From NCBI GenBank assembly GCA_004194705.1, contig SADC01000150.1, positions 124,001-188,000 of the forward strand: 64,000 nucleotides of DNA, in the 5' to 3' direction. Source of the stretch: Ditylenchus dipsaci (Eukaryota; Nematoda; Chromadorea; Rhabditida; Anguinidae). This document shows, one piece after another, positions 1 to 12,100 of this stretch (its first letter is position 1; every line of letters starts with the position of its first letter). Under the pieces are notes generated by a model that saw only the letters and a list, made by a program, of their open reading frames with translations, was not told the origin of the DNA and did not search any database. Made by a program: the position numbers and the translations under genes.

Positions 1-40
1 CGTGGTATTCCGAGTCTGAAGGTCTCCCTAATTCGGTACT

Positions 41-50
41 GTATAAAAAG
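41..50 (+). promoter_or_regulatory. TATA box of left cathepsin gene
   Basis: GTATAAAAAG lies about 55 bases upstream of the ATG at 105. The same element is present in the other arm (39091-39100, reverse strand). Spacing fits a short 5' UTR. Confidence 0.6.
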
Positions 51-104
51 GCACATTCTCAAGTCAATTCCATGTTTTTATTGAAACAACTCTTGACTGA
101 TCTA

Positions 105-2478
105 ATGGCTCTGCAAGTAGTCTTCACTTCTATCATTTTTATCTATTTGTTAGCGGTAATTAATGCGGCTGCAAACCCAAATGTTTCAGATGAAGCCATA
201 TCCAAATTCGAAGAATTTTGTGGCAAGTAAGTCATGAGTGAAAACTTGTTCGACCTTTTCTTGGAGTCCCAGTATAATTTGATTTTTTGATAAAATTTTA
301 AGTTTTTTAACTTATAATGGCAATTGCTTTATTAAAGAAGCTTTGTTACTTTACTGCATTAAAAATTTAACTTAAATGGGTAAAATTCACAAAATGAACA
401 TAGTCGCCCGTGTTGTTAGTGCTCAAGCCTAGGGTCGTTTAGAACAGACTTTAACACCTTTTTCAGTAAGATAGAACAGATAATACTGGAAACACTTTTA
501 AAAAGCCAAAAAAATATAAAAAATTGTATAAAAAAAATTTTTTGACCAAAATGGGGGGGGGGGGACACACCCGGGAATCCTCGCAATATTTCGGATTATA
601 CCGTATTCACTCTATTAACTCCCCACCCCACGTTTTTTGACTAGGATTTTTGACTAGGATTATTTCACAGTTAGGGCCGTTGCTAAGTAACAGTTTCAAG
701 CTTTTTTAGAGGTTAAAAATTACTCTCCATGGAGGTTTAGCAGAGTGAATACGGTATTTATGAATCTTATGAATGGAAGCTAGTCTACGAAAAGTTAAGA
801 TAAAAAAGTGTCGGACCTTGGGCGGAAACGAACTTTTGGTGGACGTTGATGGGAAAGTCGACTGTATTCAAAATTTTTAAATCTGCAAGTTATATTAGAA
901 AGACTTTGAAAATTTGTTACTATAATTTTTTTGTACAAATCCAGCCGTCTGAGTGCATTTTGAAAAAATATATATTTGTGCAAATTAGGTACAAACTGAT
1001 CTTTCACAACCATGAAGAGCATGAAAAGCGGCAGAGCATTTTCGCGAAAAATTTGGACAAAATCAAAGAATTGAATGACAAAAAAGCGGGTGGTACAGAT
1101 GCAGTGTTTGGTGTCACCAAATACAGTCATCTCACATTCGAAGAATTCAAACAACAGGTGTGTTCGCAGAGTTGGATTTGATGCACTAATAAAAAAATGT
1201 GTTCAGATGCTTTTGCCTGACAGTTTCAATGTTACAGCTGATACTGGCGTCAATATGGTGGGCAATGATACCATGTTGGACTCAATTGTTAACCAAGGTG
1301 GAAGTTTGAAAATTAAATCCCTAAGAGTATTTTAAGAGACACATTTAGACCAGCAATCAATTCCCACCAGCTTTGATTGGCGTGATTATGGAGTAGTGAC
1401 TGCTATCAGAAATCAAGGTGAACTTTTTAGCCAAAATTAAGTTATCATTAAATTTTTCTTTTTCGGAATTTTCGAGTCGAATAACCGAACTTTAGCAAAG
1501 AATCATAACTTCGGGTACGAAGACTAATAACACGAAACCTAGAAATTTATTTATTTTAAACTCTTTTTACGATAATATGTCCGAGATTGCCAACGACTCC
1601 CCCCAAATGCCATTTAGCTAATTTTCAGGAAAAGATGCTGAAAATTTCAGATACCCTATAAAATTGGCTCTTACCCAGTAAATTACTGGCTATAAATTCG
1701 GGAATTTTTTATCACCGCAATTTTAAGGAAGCTGCGGATCTTGCTGGGCTTTCTGCACTGCTGCAGCCCTAGAAAGGTAAACAATACCATTTTTCCTAAT
1801 TTTTCAAAAACCTTTGTTAAGTGCCTATCTCTACCGAAATTACAAGAAACAAGGCAGAGCATCTCCTAACATTGTATTGTCCACCCAGCAGTTGGTGAGC
1901 TGTGAGACACACAGTTCGAAGTGTAATGGAGGCTATGTCAGCTGGGCCATGAACTACATTTCCAACAATGGACTACACTATGACTCTGACTACCCATATA
2001 CTGGCACTAGCACTAACTGTGCCACAGTTAATGGTGCCACAATTAAGCCCGACGGTGTTCATGACCTCAATTCCTACTCTGAAGAGCAGTTGAGAACCTA
2101 CCTCTACAATAATGGACCTTTTAGCAACGGTCAGTTGAGCTAGTTAGTCTCGTCTTTAAATTGACAATTGATGGTCCAGAAGTTTCTTTTTGTCATAATA
2201 ATTGAAAAAATTAACAAAATTTTGTGTATTCAGGTTTTGCGGTAGGAAATGAGTTCCAGTTCTATAAAAGCGGAGTCTTCAACCCATCCAGCTGTCCCAC
2301 TACTGTCAACCACGCTATGCTTATTGTAGGCTATGGGACATCTAACAACACCCCTTATTGGCTCATCAAGAACCAATATGGAAGTAGCTGGGGCGAGTCT
2401 GGCTACATTCGAGTCATTCGCAATGTCAACAAGTGCTCTCTCAAAACACAGAATTACGGCCCATACTACAATATTTAA
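105..2478 (+). CDS. Cathepsin L-like cysteine protease (papain family C1A), 7 exons
   Basis: Secreted or lysosomal cysteine endopeptidase, probably digestive. Exons: 105-226, 989-1157, 1207-1297, 1349-1417, 1728-1776, 1822-2129, 2234-2478; all junctions are GT-AG and phases agree, giving 350 residues. Residues 1-20 are a hydrophobic signal peptide. An I29-type inhibitor propeptide follows (about residues 30-100). The mature enzyme has the oxyanion Gln and catalytic Cys in NQGSCGSCWAF (Cys156), catalytic His296 in VNHAMLIVGYG and Asn316 in KNQYGSSWG, in family order and spacing. Length is typical of cathepsin L-like enzymes. The start is the only ATG before the signal peptide and sits downstream of a TATA box. 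No frame break is seen in this copy. The second copy is at 36681-39036. Confidence 0.93.
598..757. mobile_element. MITE, ACCGTATT family (cathepsin intron 1)
   Basis: Inverted ends TACCGTATTCACTCTATTAA and GAGTGAATACGGTA enclose about 160 bases; TA repeats at both ends suggest a Tc1/mariner-type TA target. The orthologous copy is at 38402-38561, so the insertion predates the arm duplication. Confidence 0.7.
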
Positions 2479-2542
2479 TCTGCTCATATATTCTTATCTA
2501 ATAATAATAATATGTAATTTTAAAATTAATGTTATATACTTG

Positions 2543-2548
2543 AATAAA
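2543..2548 (+). promoter_or_regulatory. Poly(A) signal of left cathepsin gene
   Basis: AATAAA 65 bases after the stop codon; also conserved in the other arm (36604-36609, reverse strand). Confidence 0.55.
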
Positions 2549-2773
2549 AAAACTATATATTAACGATAATGTTTCAATACACTTTTAATCAATAATCAAG
2601 GGTGTGCCCTCTAAAGAGGGATTCTGTTTTCGCTCGCCGATGGGATGGTCTCATTAGATAGCCAGTATTCGATTTAATATCGAATAAGCTAACTTCATTG
2701 GCTAAAACGTTGGAATATGAAGGCTAGTGAAATATTTAAAAAGAACAGGACAACCAAAGCAATTTTAAAACTG

Positions 2774-3000
2774 AAGGGAGAGCGGCTTCATATGGGCATT
2801 GCCTAGGTTACACGTTTGACTACCACTGGGTGCACAGTGTTATTTTTTACTTTTTTACCAACTTTAATTCACGTATTTCATGTCAAAATGATCCTCAAAA
2901 TTTTGGCTGCCCAATAAGATCATTAGCGCAAAAATAAGGTGTGCACCCAGTAGTAATCAAACCTGTGACCTGCTTGATGGATATATAAAGCGCACATTGA
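2774..3000. mobile_element. Short element with inverted B-box-like ends
   Basis: The left end reads GGGCATTGCCTAGGTTACAC then TTTGACTACCACTGGGTGCA; the right end is its inverse (TGCACCCAGTAGTAATCAAA then CCTGTGACC). Same family as 42573-43186 and 49416-50104. Homology between the two cathepsin arms ends inside this repeat. Confidence 0.6.
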
Positions 3001-3128
3001 AATTTAAAATGTCTTGACCCGTGCAGTTTTTCCATACTTGACTAGCCTTCTTTTACTTTTTTGCATATGGGATCTAGATCCTAACAGATTCAATTTGAAG
3101 TCACAAACTAGCTATCTAATGAGACAAG

Positions 3129-4371
3129 GGTTCTAGTGGACTATCTGTTGCCTTTTTTGCCTTGGTCCCCTCTGTTGATTTTTAACAAATTTGAGCACTT
3201 TTTGTCTTGGTCCCCCCTGCTGATTTTAAAAAAATTGAGATTAACATTATTTGTACCGAAATTTTCTGCATGCCCCAATGCGATGCGCTCGTTTAATTTT
3301 TAAAACATTAATCAGAGGATTTTTAGTCAAACGCTTTTATTCTTCTGATATACAATTCACATAGAAAGAAATACATATCATAATTACAAATAGTATATAT
3401 TTTTGACACCTGTTCGAAGAACTTTTTCGATCTGGCACACGAAATGCGAAAGCTTTCCCCGAATCACCACGCTCGATTCCTCCGAAGACCCATCGAGAGT
3501 TGCCTGGCTGCTTCCGTCCGCGATTGTATTTACGCTTGGCAATGCATGTTTCATCAATCTCGACAACTTTCGAAGGACCACCGATGGACTTGTCATTGAA
3601 GCAGTAACTAAAAGATCAAATACAATAAGATAAAAAGAAGCAGGCAACCTTACTTTTCGCACACTTCTCTGCACATGTTTAGCCAATTAACGACGGTATG
3701 CTTATCAAGATTTAACTCACGGCACATGTGTTTGTTGTCGTAATCCGCCGCCCACATATAGCACACCGTAAGAAGCGTAGAAAGAGACAAATTGGATTTC
3801 GCATCCAATGACTGACATCTGATGGATTTAGTTGAACATACTTTGGCTCGCTTTTTACAGATCCACTTAACAATATATTTGTAAAATATATTTGAAAAAA
3901 CTGAATCACCTGAATTCCATCGTTTACTTGCGACCGTTTAACAATCCGCATGTTCACATCACATTTGTCGCAATTCATAGTATTCCTTAGCAAGTTGAGG
4001 CCAACCAAAGCTTTGAGCACATCATCGTGAGAATAGAGGAAGAGACGGCGCAGGCAAAGCGATCCAAAATCCAGCGATTGCACAAGAAGAGACGGGTCAA
4101 CAATGGAGTGCCTCATATCCGGGAAATGACAAGATCTGAAAAGGAAAGTAATAAAAAACATATAATTTGAGACCAACGGTATTATTAAAAAAGTGATTAA
4201 ATCTTTAAACACGTGTCACAGCAAATTAATGAAGTAAATGCAAGAACAAGTAAACGAAATTTAAATTTTCGTGACAAAACAAAAAAGAACTTGAAACAAA
4301 TCTCAAAGTCATCATGAAATCAACAGGGGGACCAAGGCAAAAAAGGCAACAGATAGTCCACTAGAACCACA
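3129..4371. mobile_element. Merlin-type DNA transposon with 45-bp inverted ends
   Basis: The left end (GTTCTAGTGGACTATCTGTT, then GCC-rich sequence to TTGGTCCCC) is repeated inverted at 4323-4371. It encloses a split ISXO2-like transposase on the minus strand. A 24-base direct repeat (ACAAACTAGCTATCTAATGA plus flank) lies outside both ends, much longer than the 8-9 bp target duplication usual for Merlin. Confidence 0.8.
3400..4212 (-). pseudogene. Merlin transposase (ISXO2-like DDE), truncated, intron-split
   Basis: DNA transposase of the Merlin/IS1016 group. Read on the minus strand: a zinc-ribbon piece with MNCDKCDVNMRIVKRS (about 3930-4010), then a segment ending YMWAADYDNKHMCRE and TVVNWLNMCREVCEK (about 3655-3765), a splice donor, then KSIGGPSKVVEIDET with the first catalytic Asp, CIAKRKYNRGRK and WVFGGIERG (about 3430-3610). 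These are the hallmark blocks of the ISXO2-like domain. The frame then runs into VPDRK and unrelated residues, so the second Asp and the final acidic residue are missing. Frames change between blocks, partly from introns and partly from decay. The element is therefore probably non-autonomous. Confidence 0.8.
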
Positions 4372-4613
4372 AACTAGCTATCTAATGAGACCAGACTCCC
4401 CTAAGCGAGTGAAAAACAAGCTCGCGAGGTTTCCTTATGAGTAATCTTCAAGAGTAGAACAGATTTTAGTTGCCTGTTTTCATCATTGTTCTGTCTTCGC
4501 GCCTTATAGTAAACAAAAAAAATCTACCGCAGCAAACAAAATTTATTGCTATTTAGCGCCATGTTCAAGCAAGCATACGCTATAATCTAAACTACGAGTA
4601 ATAACAATTGTGC

Positions 4614-4964
4614 TTATATCATTTGGATGTTGGAGGTTGAGTACTTGCACTGAGTACCATCTCCATTCTCTTTGGCAGTATATTGACCAGCTTTACTAGT
4701 TCCTGCCCCATCATTGTAACGTTGGCAAATATAGCTGACTTTGGAGTCGACTTGGATGTTGGTGAAGGTGGCAGTGTCTCCATTTTTAGCCATAATACCA
4801 GCTAGAGCAAGACCACGTCCTTTGGCTCTAATAGCACTCTGGACCACTTTACGAGTCATGGCTGGACAAGTGCCACAGGCTTGATACAACTTGCTGAAGT
4901 CTTCTACTTGGAAGTTCTTGATGTAGACAGTGCCTACACCATTGTGCTGGAATACTTTGTCATA
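4614..4964 (-). pseudogene. Pectate lyase family PL3, C-terminal fragment
   Basis: PL3 enzymes cleave de-esterified pectin of plant cell walls and are secreted. The 116-residue open frame begins at a YDKVFQHNG block and continues with GTVYIKNFQVEDF, KLYQACGTCP, AGIMAKNGDTATFTNI and a Cys-rich end (ICQRYND, TQCKYSTS), in the order of the C-terminal half of PL3 enzymes. The N-terminal half, including the signal peptide and the earlier conserved acidic and Cys blocks, is absent. Upstream sequence (4965-5187) is an unrelated open frame starting MADTMRDHFMAELRR, with no splice acceptor that would restore the missing part. PL3 genes in animals are usually explained by horizontal transfer from microbes. 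Likely a 5'-truncated copy; a distant exon cannot be excluded. Confidence 0.8.
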
Positions 4965-5189
4965 TGGCTTTCTGGTTACCCTCCACTATGGTTACCCTCC
5001 ACTCAAATAGTTCACAATACTTCATATCAAAGTTAATATAGTTTTGTGGGTGGTTGGAGGTGATTGGAGGCCGTCCACAATAGATAAAGGCTGCCGCAAA
5101 ATAGTCCAATAGAGTGTGACTATGGGCGTCACCCAACGGCAGTCTTCTAAGTTCTGCCATAAAATGATCCCTCATGGTGTCAGCCATAT

Positions 5190-6199
5190 AACTTTCATAT
5201 TATTCATCTCGTTTATAATGGTCAATTAAAATATTTAAATATAATTTATTTTTGTATACAAAATGACGGCAATGTTTTAACAAAACTTTAAATGTTATTC
5301 ATGGCTAGACTGCTCATGGCCTTGCACATACAAAGCCATACAAAACGTTAAGATATAACCGGAAAATAAGAAGTTGCGTCTATTACACTAAAGAAGGCGG
5401 TAGAATCACAAATAGACGGATAAGGCTCAAAAATTAATGACATCACAATAAATTGCAGACATGATGTGCAAGCGAAATACAAATAATTACAACATGGTAA
5501 ACATGCTAAATTCTTTTTTTATTAAATAGACCAAATTAACAAGCATAATGACTTGAAGGTGAAAACATCAAAGTGAAATGGATATGGAAGAAAAAGTAAA
5601 TACAAGATTTCAAAAAAGTGAAACCAAAAATATTTTTGAAAGTTCGACTCCTTGTAGAGGCTGACCTATTTATTTGCTAAAGTTGATGACTTTAGTTGAT
5701 GTATATGATTTTACAAAAAAAATCACTTGTTTAGAATTTCCCTTTTTAAATCTGGAGAAAAAAATCTTTGCAAGTTCGTTGTTGAAAAACATCAAAAATT
5801 TTGTAACAAACGTAGTTTTTTCAGAAATCAGTTTCAACCAGGGTCGGCCAGCTGTGGCTTTTTGATTAAAAAATCTGATTTGAAAAAGCCACATTTGAAG
5901 CTCTTGGGTGTGGCATTTTTTGCTAATTTTCGAAGCAACCCCGGTGTGGCTTTTGGGGCTTTTTGAGAAAAAAACGTTCGTTACATCATGAGCTGACTGT
6001 ATGGCAAATAAACTGGCAAACCTAAACTGGGAATCGAACTTAATACAAACTAAATAATAACTGCAGCTGTGATTAGTCTGCAAAGGGAATACACAAAAAC
6101 AAGGTTGGGAATTATTGCGAGAAAACATAATAAATATATAGATATTTAAGTGAAAGGCTCCTGCTTAAACATTTACATTGTGAACAATAAGTGTTTGCC
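5190..6199. other. Gene-poor interval
   Basis: AT-rich sequence. The only structure noted is a CAGGG end at about 5839 followed by a degenerate inverted repeat of AAAAAGCCACA-type sequence to about 5965, possibly a worn hAT MITE. Open frames here look like chance. Confidence 0.4.
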
Positions 6200-9100
6200 T
6201 TACAAGTCTCGCAAATCTCCGTTGTGAGGAGGCATGTTGGATGAGACATGCATTGGACCATTAGTGATTGGCATAGGGTTGTTGGTCATGGGTGTCAAGC
6301 CAGTGCGTGACTCTAGCAAAAATGCGGGATAGCAAGGAGTGTCCAGCAAGCCATTGCTAGGTGTGGAAATGACATTTGAGTCAAAGGCCGGATTGCTGGA
6401 AAAAATATAAAATTTTTTCGACATAGTATAGTTCATATCAGAGATGAATTTTTTATCTACCTTTATTTTTACTTATTTTTTCACTGAATGGTAGTAAATG
6501 AAGGGAGGTAAGGGTAATTACTCTTACTTCTGTTTTAGAATAAATAAAAATAACTCCGATTTGAAGGTAGTACCCACCGCAGTTTGTCCATTTACTACCC
6601 ATTATACCCATACTCTTGGGTAAGAACCCCTGGGATACTGCCCCCAAATCGAGAGCGTTTTCATTTTATTCTAAAACAGGGATAAGGTTAAGTAGCCTCA
6701 CTTCCATTCATTTACTACGAGCTATCGCAGGTTTACAACCATTGTTACACGTTTAACACATATATACCAATAAATGTTGCTGTAAAAATTCTTTCGATGA
6801 GATTTTTCGCATTAGGTTCCTCAGAGAAGGCTCAATCCATAGACACCAAAACTATGCGAAGTTTTTTTACAAAATACAAAAACTTGGGCTCTATCCCATA
6901 TACCGCCCATTTTTGTTTTGATCCTCCCTGTTGTTTTTTCATAATTTTCGACGTGTTTTCATAATTCATAATTTATCGGATACCATCTTGTAGTTCACTC
7001 TTCTTAACCACATTCATTTTAGAGCCACATTTGTCGCATTCCATTTCATTTCTCTAAAGACCCAAATTAGCTCACAGTTTGATAGCGTCCTCTGTTGTTA
7101 GGCCAAAGAGATTCCGTAAATGAAGGCTATCGACACCCACGAGTTCAACTGACTCAAAGCGCTTTTCTGACTATGCTGATGAGCTTACAATAAAAAGCGG
7201 TTAAAAATACGTCAAAAATTATGAAAAACAACAGGGGGACAAAGGCAAAAATGGGCCGGTATCAGGGTCAGCCCAAAACTTGGCCAGGACTCGGATTTTT
7301 AAATTTCAATCAGAAGTTAACCGAGTGCCATACAAATCAGAATTTCTCTGCATTTTATGAAAATTATTGCATAGTTGCAGTGTGTATGAATTTGACGATA
7401 TCTGGTGAACTCAATCTGAGAAAAATCTCGTCAAAAGCATTTTGCAGCGAAAACTATGGGCAAATATAAATGTCAAGGGACTGAATGTAGCCTAAAAAGC
7501 TGTAAGCCCCAAAAGTTGAATACTGATTACAGTTTTGGGTCGACAGATAGCCAAATTAGTAATTCTGATAAAATTTTTGGATTTTTTTTGTCTAAACAAA
7601 CTTACCCTCTCATGGTAGCATTGTCAAAAAGCGTTTTAGGGCGCTCATGTCCATCATGGTTTCCATAGGCATCATACTGATCACCAGACATTTCTGAGCA
7701 TTCTCTCAGTCCACGTCCATCCTGTTTGCATCTAAACATCCAATTAAATTTAGCAAAACTTTCTAAATTAAAATATGCTGATTTCTTACCGATTCTTTTT
7801 ACCCACTGCTGCATCAGAAATAACTGAAAGTTAGCAATAATTAGAAAAACATGAATATTTGGTGCTACTTGGATATACCCAACACCAACAGAAAAAACCA
7901 TGGGAAAAAGTTGTTAATTAAAAGTTGTATTAGCAACGTCAATATCAGAATTTAGAAATTCTTTCGAAAAATGCCCTAAAATCGAAAAGTAATAAAACAC
8001 CAAACAACTTTTTTCCCTGGTTTTTTCTGTTTTCCCTTTCCGTTTTAGGGCATTTTTCGAAGAAATACATAAATTCTAATATGATGATGTTAATACAAAT
8101 TTTAATTTTGCACAAGTTTGTCCGAGATCGAAAAACCGAGTTGTTGACAAAACATGCCTTGAAAACCACATTTAAAAAACACAAAACTTGGAGTAATTCT
8201 TTCTTGTCGATGCTAGCTTCTTAAAGGGTCATGGTCACCTGTTTTTGGAACTTGTCCCCACCAATTCAAAATTTTTTCTGAATTATTGAACTTCTGTGCA
8301 GATTTTTCAGCTTGGTTTCTAACAAAACGAAGCATATAATTTAATTTTAGGTATAATTTTGTTAGAAACCAAGTTGAAAAATCCGAACAGAAGTTTAATG
8401 ACTAGGAATTTTTTTTTGAATTGGCGGGACAAAATTTGTAACAGGTGACTATGTCCCTTTAACAGCTTTCACCCCTCCTTTAAAAAAAAGTCGAGTTTTG
8501 TATATCCAAGCAGCGCCAAAAAAACTATTTCAAAAATTAGGAAAAAATTGGCTGGAATCGATAAATTAGGTGTTGGATATTACAGATTCTGAGCTGCAAT
8601 CCACATACACCGGGGCAGTGCTGATTTTTTTCGGCCTGTAGGTAATAGGAGAGCAAAATTAAGAAAATCGGTATCGAAAAGAGGGCTCTCAAGTTCCAAG
8701 AATACTGAAAATGTGTAGCAAACAAATGCAACTTAACACTCTTATAAACTTATATTAAAAAGTATTTAAAATTACGGCTTGAATACCCGGAGCCCACCTT
8801 TTATGTTCTTTGCTCACCTGGGTCATTATCATTATCCATAATCATGGAGTGGGAATTGGTGTTGGTGTATTGAGAAGAGGGTGAAGAGTCCATCATCAAC
8901 TCCTCCTTGAAATACTCAATCTGGTTGTGCTGCTGCTGTTGTTGCTGCACCATCCCAGAGCTATTCAGGCACTGTTCCGTGAGTGCGGGTGAAGAATTGC
9001 GTTTGAAGGAGGAGATCATGGAATGCTGCTGCTGCACTCCTAAACGTTGCTGCATCATGGAATTGGAGGGGTAACCTAGCATGGCAGCATGACTAGAGTT

Positions 9101-12100
9101 ATTGTTGTGCTGCTGCTGGTTGTTATTGTCATGGTTCTTGGATGGCAGTTTGCAATTGCTGTGTTGGTGCAAGATGTTCTCAATATGGTCTTTCTAAAAA
9201 TTGAAAAAAAATTGCTTTGCTAAAACGAGCTCAAGAGCTCAGACGATAAAGTCTGGTACGTTATATTGCTCAAAAGAGAAACCAGTTCTTAGTCTTTTTT
9301 AGTGAATTTTTTGTTGAAAACTGCCCTTGGCTGTTCAAGAAGGCTACGGAAAGGGTCAATTTTTTTGTTCCGATCTGTCATGTTTTTAGAAAAAAAGGTT
9401 AGTAAAGGTTGTTACAAGAATTTTACACACTTTGAAAAAGCCATAACTTTTTTGTTAGATCGAAATTTGGAATTTTTTAAACGCCGATATATAATGTCAA
9501 AAGCACGATTTTTGCTTGGCCTCTAGATTCTTTACGTTCTGATTTTCCCCGCCGTCTTGTTAAAAATGGTCCAGCCAAGACAGTGGACGGACTAAGCCCG
9601 GCAGATGGCGTGGTCACAAGCCCACTTCTTAGAACCTATGTGTTTTTTGGTTTGGTTGGCCGTCAACAAAAAATTATTCGGGTAACCTTACAATAGCTCA
9701 CCCTTAAAGCCGATCCGGAGTTTTAAGTGAGACTCAAATGTATCTCATAAAAATCGGTTTTTTTTTAAATTTATTGTGTGACTAAAATATTGAAAATATA
9801 CAGGATTTACCAATGATCTTTTAATTAGCTCTACTTACCTCCATAGTTAGTTGTTCAATCAGAACTTGCTGCTGTCGACTACCTTCTTTCAACTCATCCA
9901 CTTGCTTAATAAATATAAATTTATTGATAGTTTAATTAAAATAATTGTTTGGTTCAACTTACCTTCTGAAGAGTGGCCATTTGGTCTAGACGCCTTTTGC
10001 GACATCTAGCTGCAGCCTCCTTGTTCCTCTGCCGACGTTTGTCCGCTTGTCTTTGTCTTCTTCGGTCAGGGAACTATGGTTCTGAAATTAAATGTGAGTG
10101 AGTTATCTTTTACATGAGATTAAAATTATATTTTTCCAACTTAACAACCCTGAAGACATGCTTGCCAAGCCCTCAGTGTTATTTGTGTCAGTTTCAGTGC
10201 TAAGATCGTTAAAGCAACACTCAAATCTCGATTTAGCGACCCCTCTTGTCCCCTTTAACGACCCATGGGCCCTTAAATCGAGGGTATGGTTTTAGTCATT
10301 TTCAGTCAAACTCAACCAAATAGATCCAGGGATTTACATCGAGGTTGGACTTATACCGTTTGTAAATGCTTGGATTTGACTGAACTTTATTTGCTGTGAA
10401 TGTTGTTCAAACAAGGGTGTGTCAAAGGTAGTAGTGATTACGTGTTCTCGAAAAAGAAGAAGAAGATTCATCACCCTTTTCAAACCAATCACCCCTGTGT
10501 CATCTGCAGCAGCTGAGAGTAGTGATCGTGTTTCATACACAGTCACTTTTCTATATCTAACTCTTGCTGCAACATGTCTTCTATTCGTTCAATTCAGTCA
10601 TTTTCCCGTGAAAATTTTATTGTAAAATACTCCTAGCCAAGTAAGATCATGTTTACAAGGTAAGCTAAGAAATTCGGTCAGTTTCAAATGTTCATAATTA
10701 TTTAACCTATTTTAACAGCCAATTTTGTTGCACCTGATTTTCATAAAACAGATAAAGAAGACTAATACTGTATTCAAGCTTGAAAAATCTTGACTTTGAC
10801 ATTTTTTAGCAAAAACCGCCTTTCATAAAATTTCTAAAGGAAAATTGAAACCGTTTGAAGTCGACATACAGTCAATTCGTTTGACTATTTTTACCCCGAT
10901 TTTCGATTTTTTTGCTAGTTCTGTTTTAGCAGTCTTTTCCCACTCTAGTTTTAAAAAGAAAGCCACTTATAAACGTTTCACTTTTTAAATGGTAAAAATT
11001 AATAAAAAAACGACTTGTAAAATCAAAATTTTTGCGATATTGGGACCAGACTGTTAAAACAGGAATAGCAAAAGACTTTGAAAATTGGGGAAAAAGTGTG
11101 GGTCCCTAGACAGGAACGAACTGGGGGGGAAAGGACATTATATCGATGTTTGACTGTAAATTTTGGGGCACAGCCGTAATTTCTTCGGTCGAAGCAAAGC
11201 GAATAAAAATGCCTGCTACTTTTTTTATTGAATAAGTTTGGTTTTTTTAGCTGGAGTAAAAGCACCTACATCATCTTCCACCTCCCTAGGCCGTCTACCC
11301 CACGACGAGTGGAAGCAGGTGTGGTGCGCATGCTCTGGCTTCTGGTCATTTGTGTGATGCTGTTGCTAGTCACAGGGGAATTCAAGGGCAAGCTAGCAGC
11401 TGCTGTTTGCAGGTGTTGCTGCACTCGACAATTGGTGGAGAATTGATTTGAAGCGGTGCTATTACAGTTAACCGGAGACAGAAACTGCCCTTGGGTGTGA
11501 TATTGGCTGGCTGCTGCTACTTCTGCAAGTGATGAAGGCAGATCACTTGTACTGATCTGCAAAGTAAATCATAAAGCAGGTTGGTTTAAAGTACAACTTA
11601 TGTTGAAAAAGATAGACATTTTAAACTTTAAAACAATTTCATGGGTGAATTTTTTCTGATAAAAGATCAATAATAAATACTTAACCTAAAGTTCGCAGTT
11701 TTGCTAAGGTAAATTGATTCCTCACGCTCATTTAAGACACAATAACAACGAAAATTTTGCCTAATTAGACAATACCAATGCTAAAAAAGCTCAAGTTGAA
11801 GCTGATTACCGTATTTCCTGTATTAACTCCCTATAGGGAGTTATTTTTCAACCCCTAAAAAATTGGAATATTTCGATGTCGATGTCGAGATTTTCGGATG
11901 CTCAACCAAATGTTATAAGTATAATCAAGTAAACACGTGGTAACTAAGAAAACGCAATAAACAGATTTGCAAAATGTTTGCTATAGGCTGAGATATAGGG
12001 TCTGTAGGGTGGTGACTTATTAGAGAGTGCGGGTTTATCAAAACATTGGGAGTTAATGAAGGAAATATGGTATTAAAACCAATTTGTAAAAAACCAATTT

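Larger units (their letters stand above)
1..2829. repeat. Left arm of large inverted duplication
   Basis: This segment is nearly identical in reverse complement to 36342-39146. Homology starts at or beyond the window edge, covers the promoter, all seven exons, the introns and an intronic MITE of the cathepsin gene, and fades in the B-box-end repeat near 2829. The two arms face each other across about 33.5 kb that holds the fos and ZP genes. Confidence 0.9.
2612..4428. mobile_element. Composite element with outer inverted ends, interrupted by later insertions
   Basis: Left end (about 2622-2675, containing TTTTCGCTCGC and GGTCTCATTAGATAGC) matches the reverse complement of 4375-4430 (GCGAGTGAAAA and GCTATCTAATGAGACC). 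Inside sit a B-box-end repeat (2774-3000) and a Merlin element (3129-4371). The same end sequence occurs beside the right cathepsin arm near 36500-36560. No transposase for the outer element was seen. Confidence 0.45.

Noticed and set aside
795..1154. Minus-strand open frame over cathepsin exon 2
   Set aside because: It is antisense to an exon fixed by propeptide motifs and phase; a shadow frame. The equivalent in the right arm (38007-38294) is rejected for the same reason.
5670..6128. 152-codon minus-strand frame
   Set aside because: It overlaps a degenerate inverted repeat and is rich in Phe/Lys/Asn as expected from AT-rich DNA; no homologous motif.
11228..11446. Plus-strand frame within fos exon 2, and plus-strand frames over 19917-20515
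   Set aside because: Antisense shadows of Fos exons, whose splice phases and ISTSDLP motif support the minus strand.
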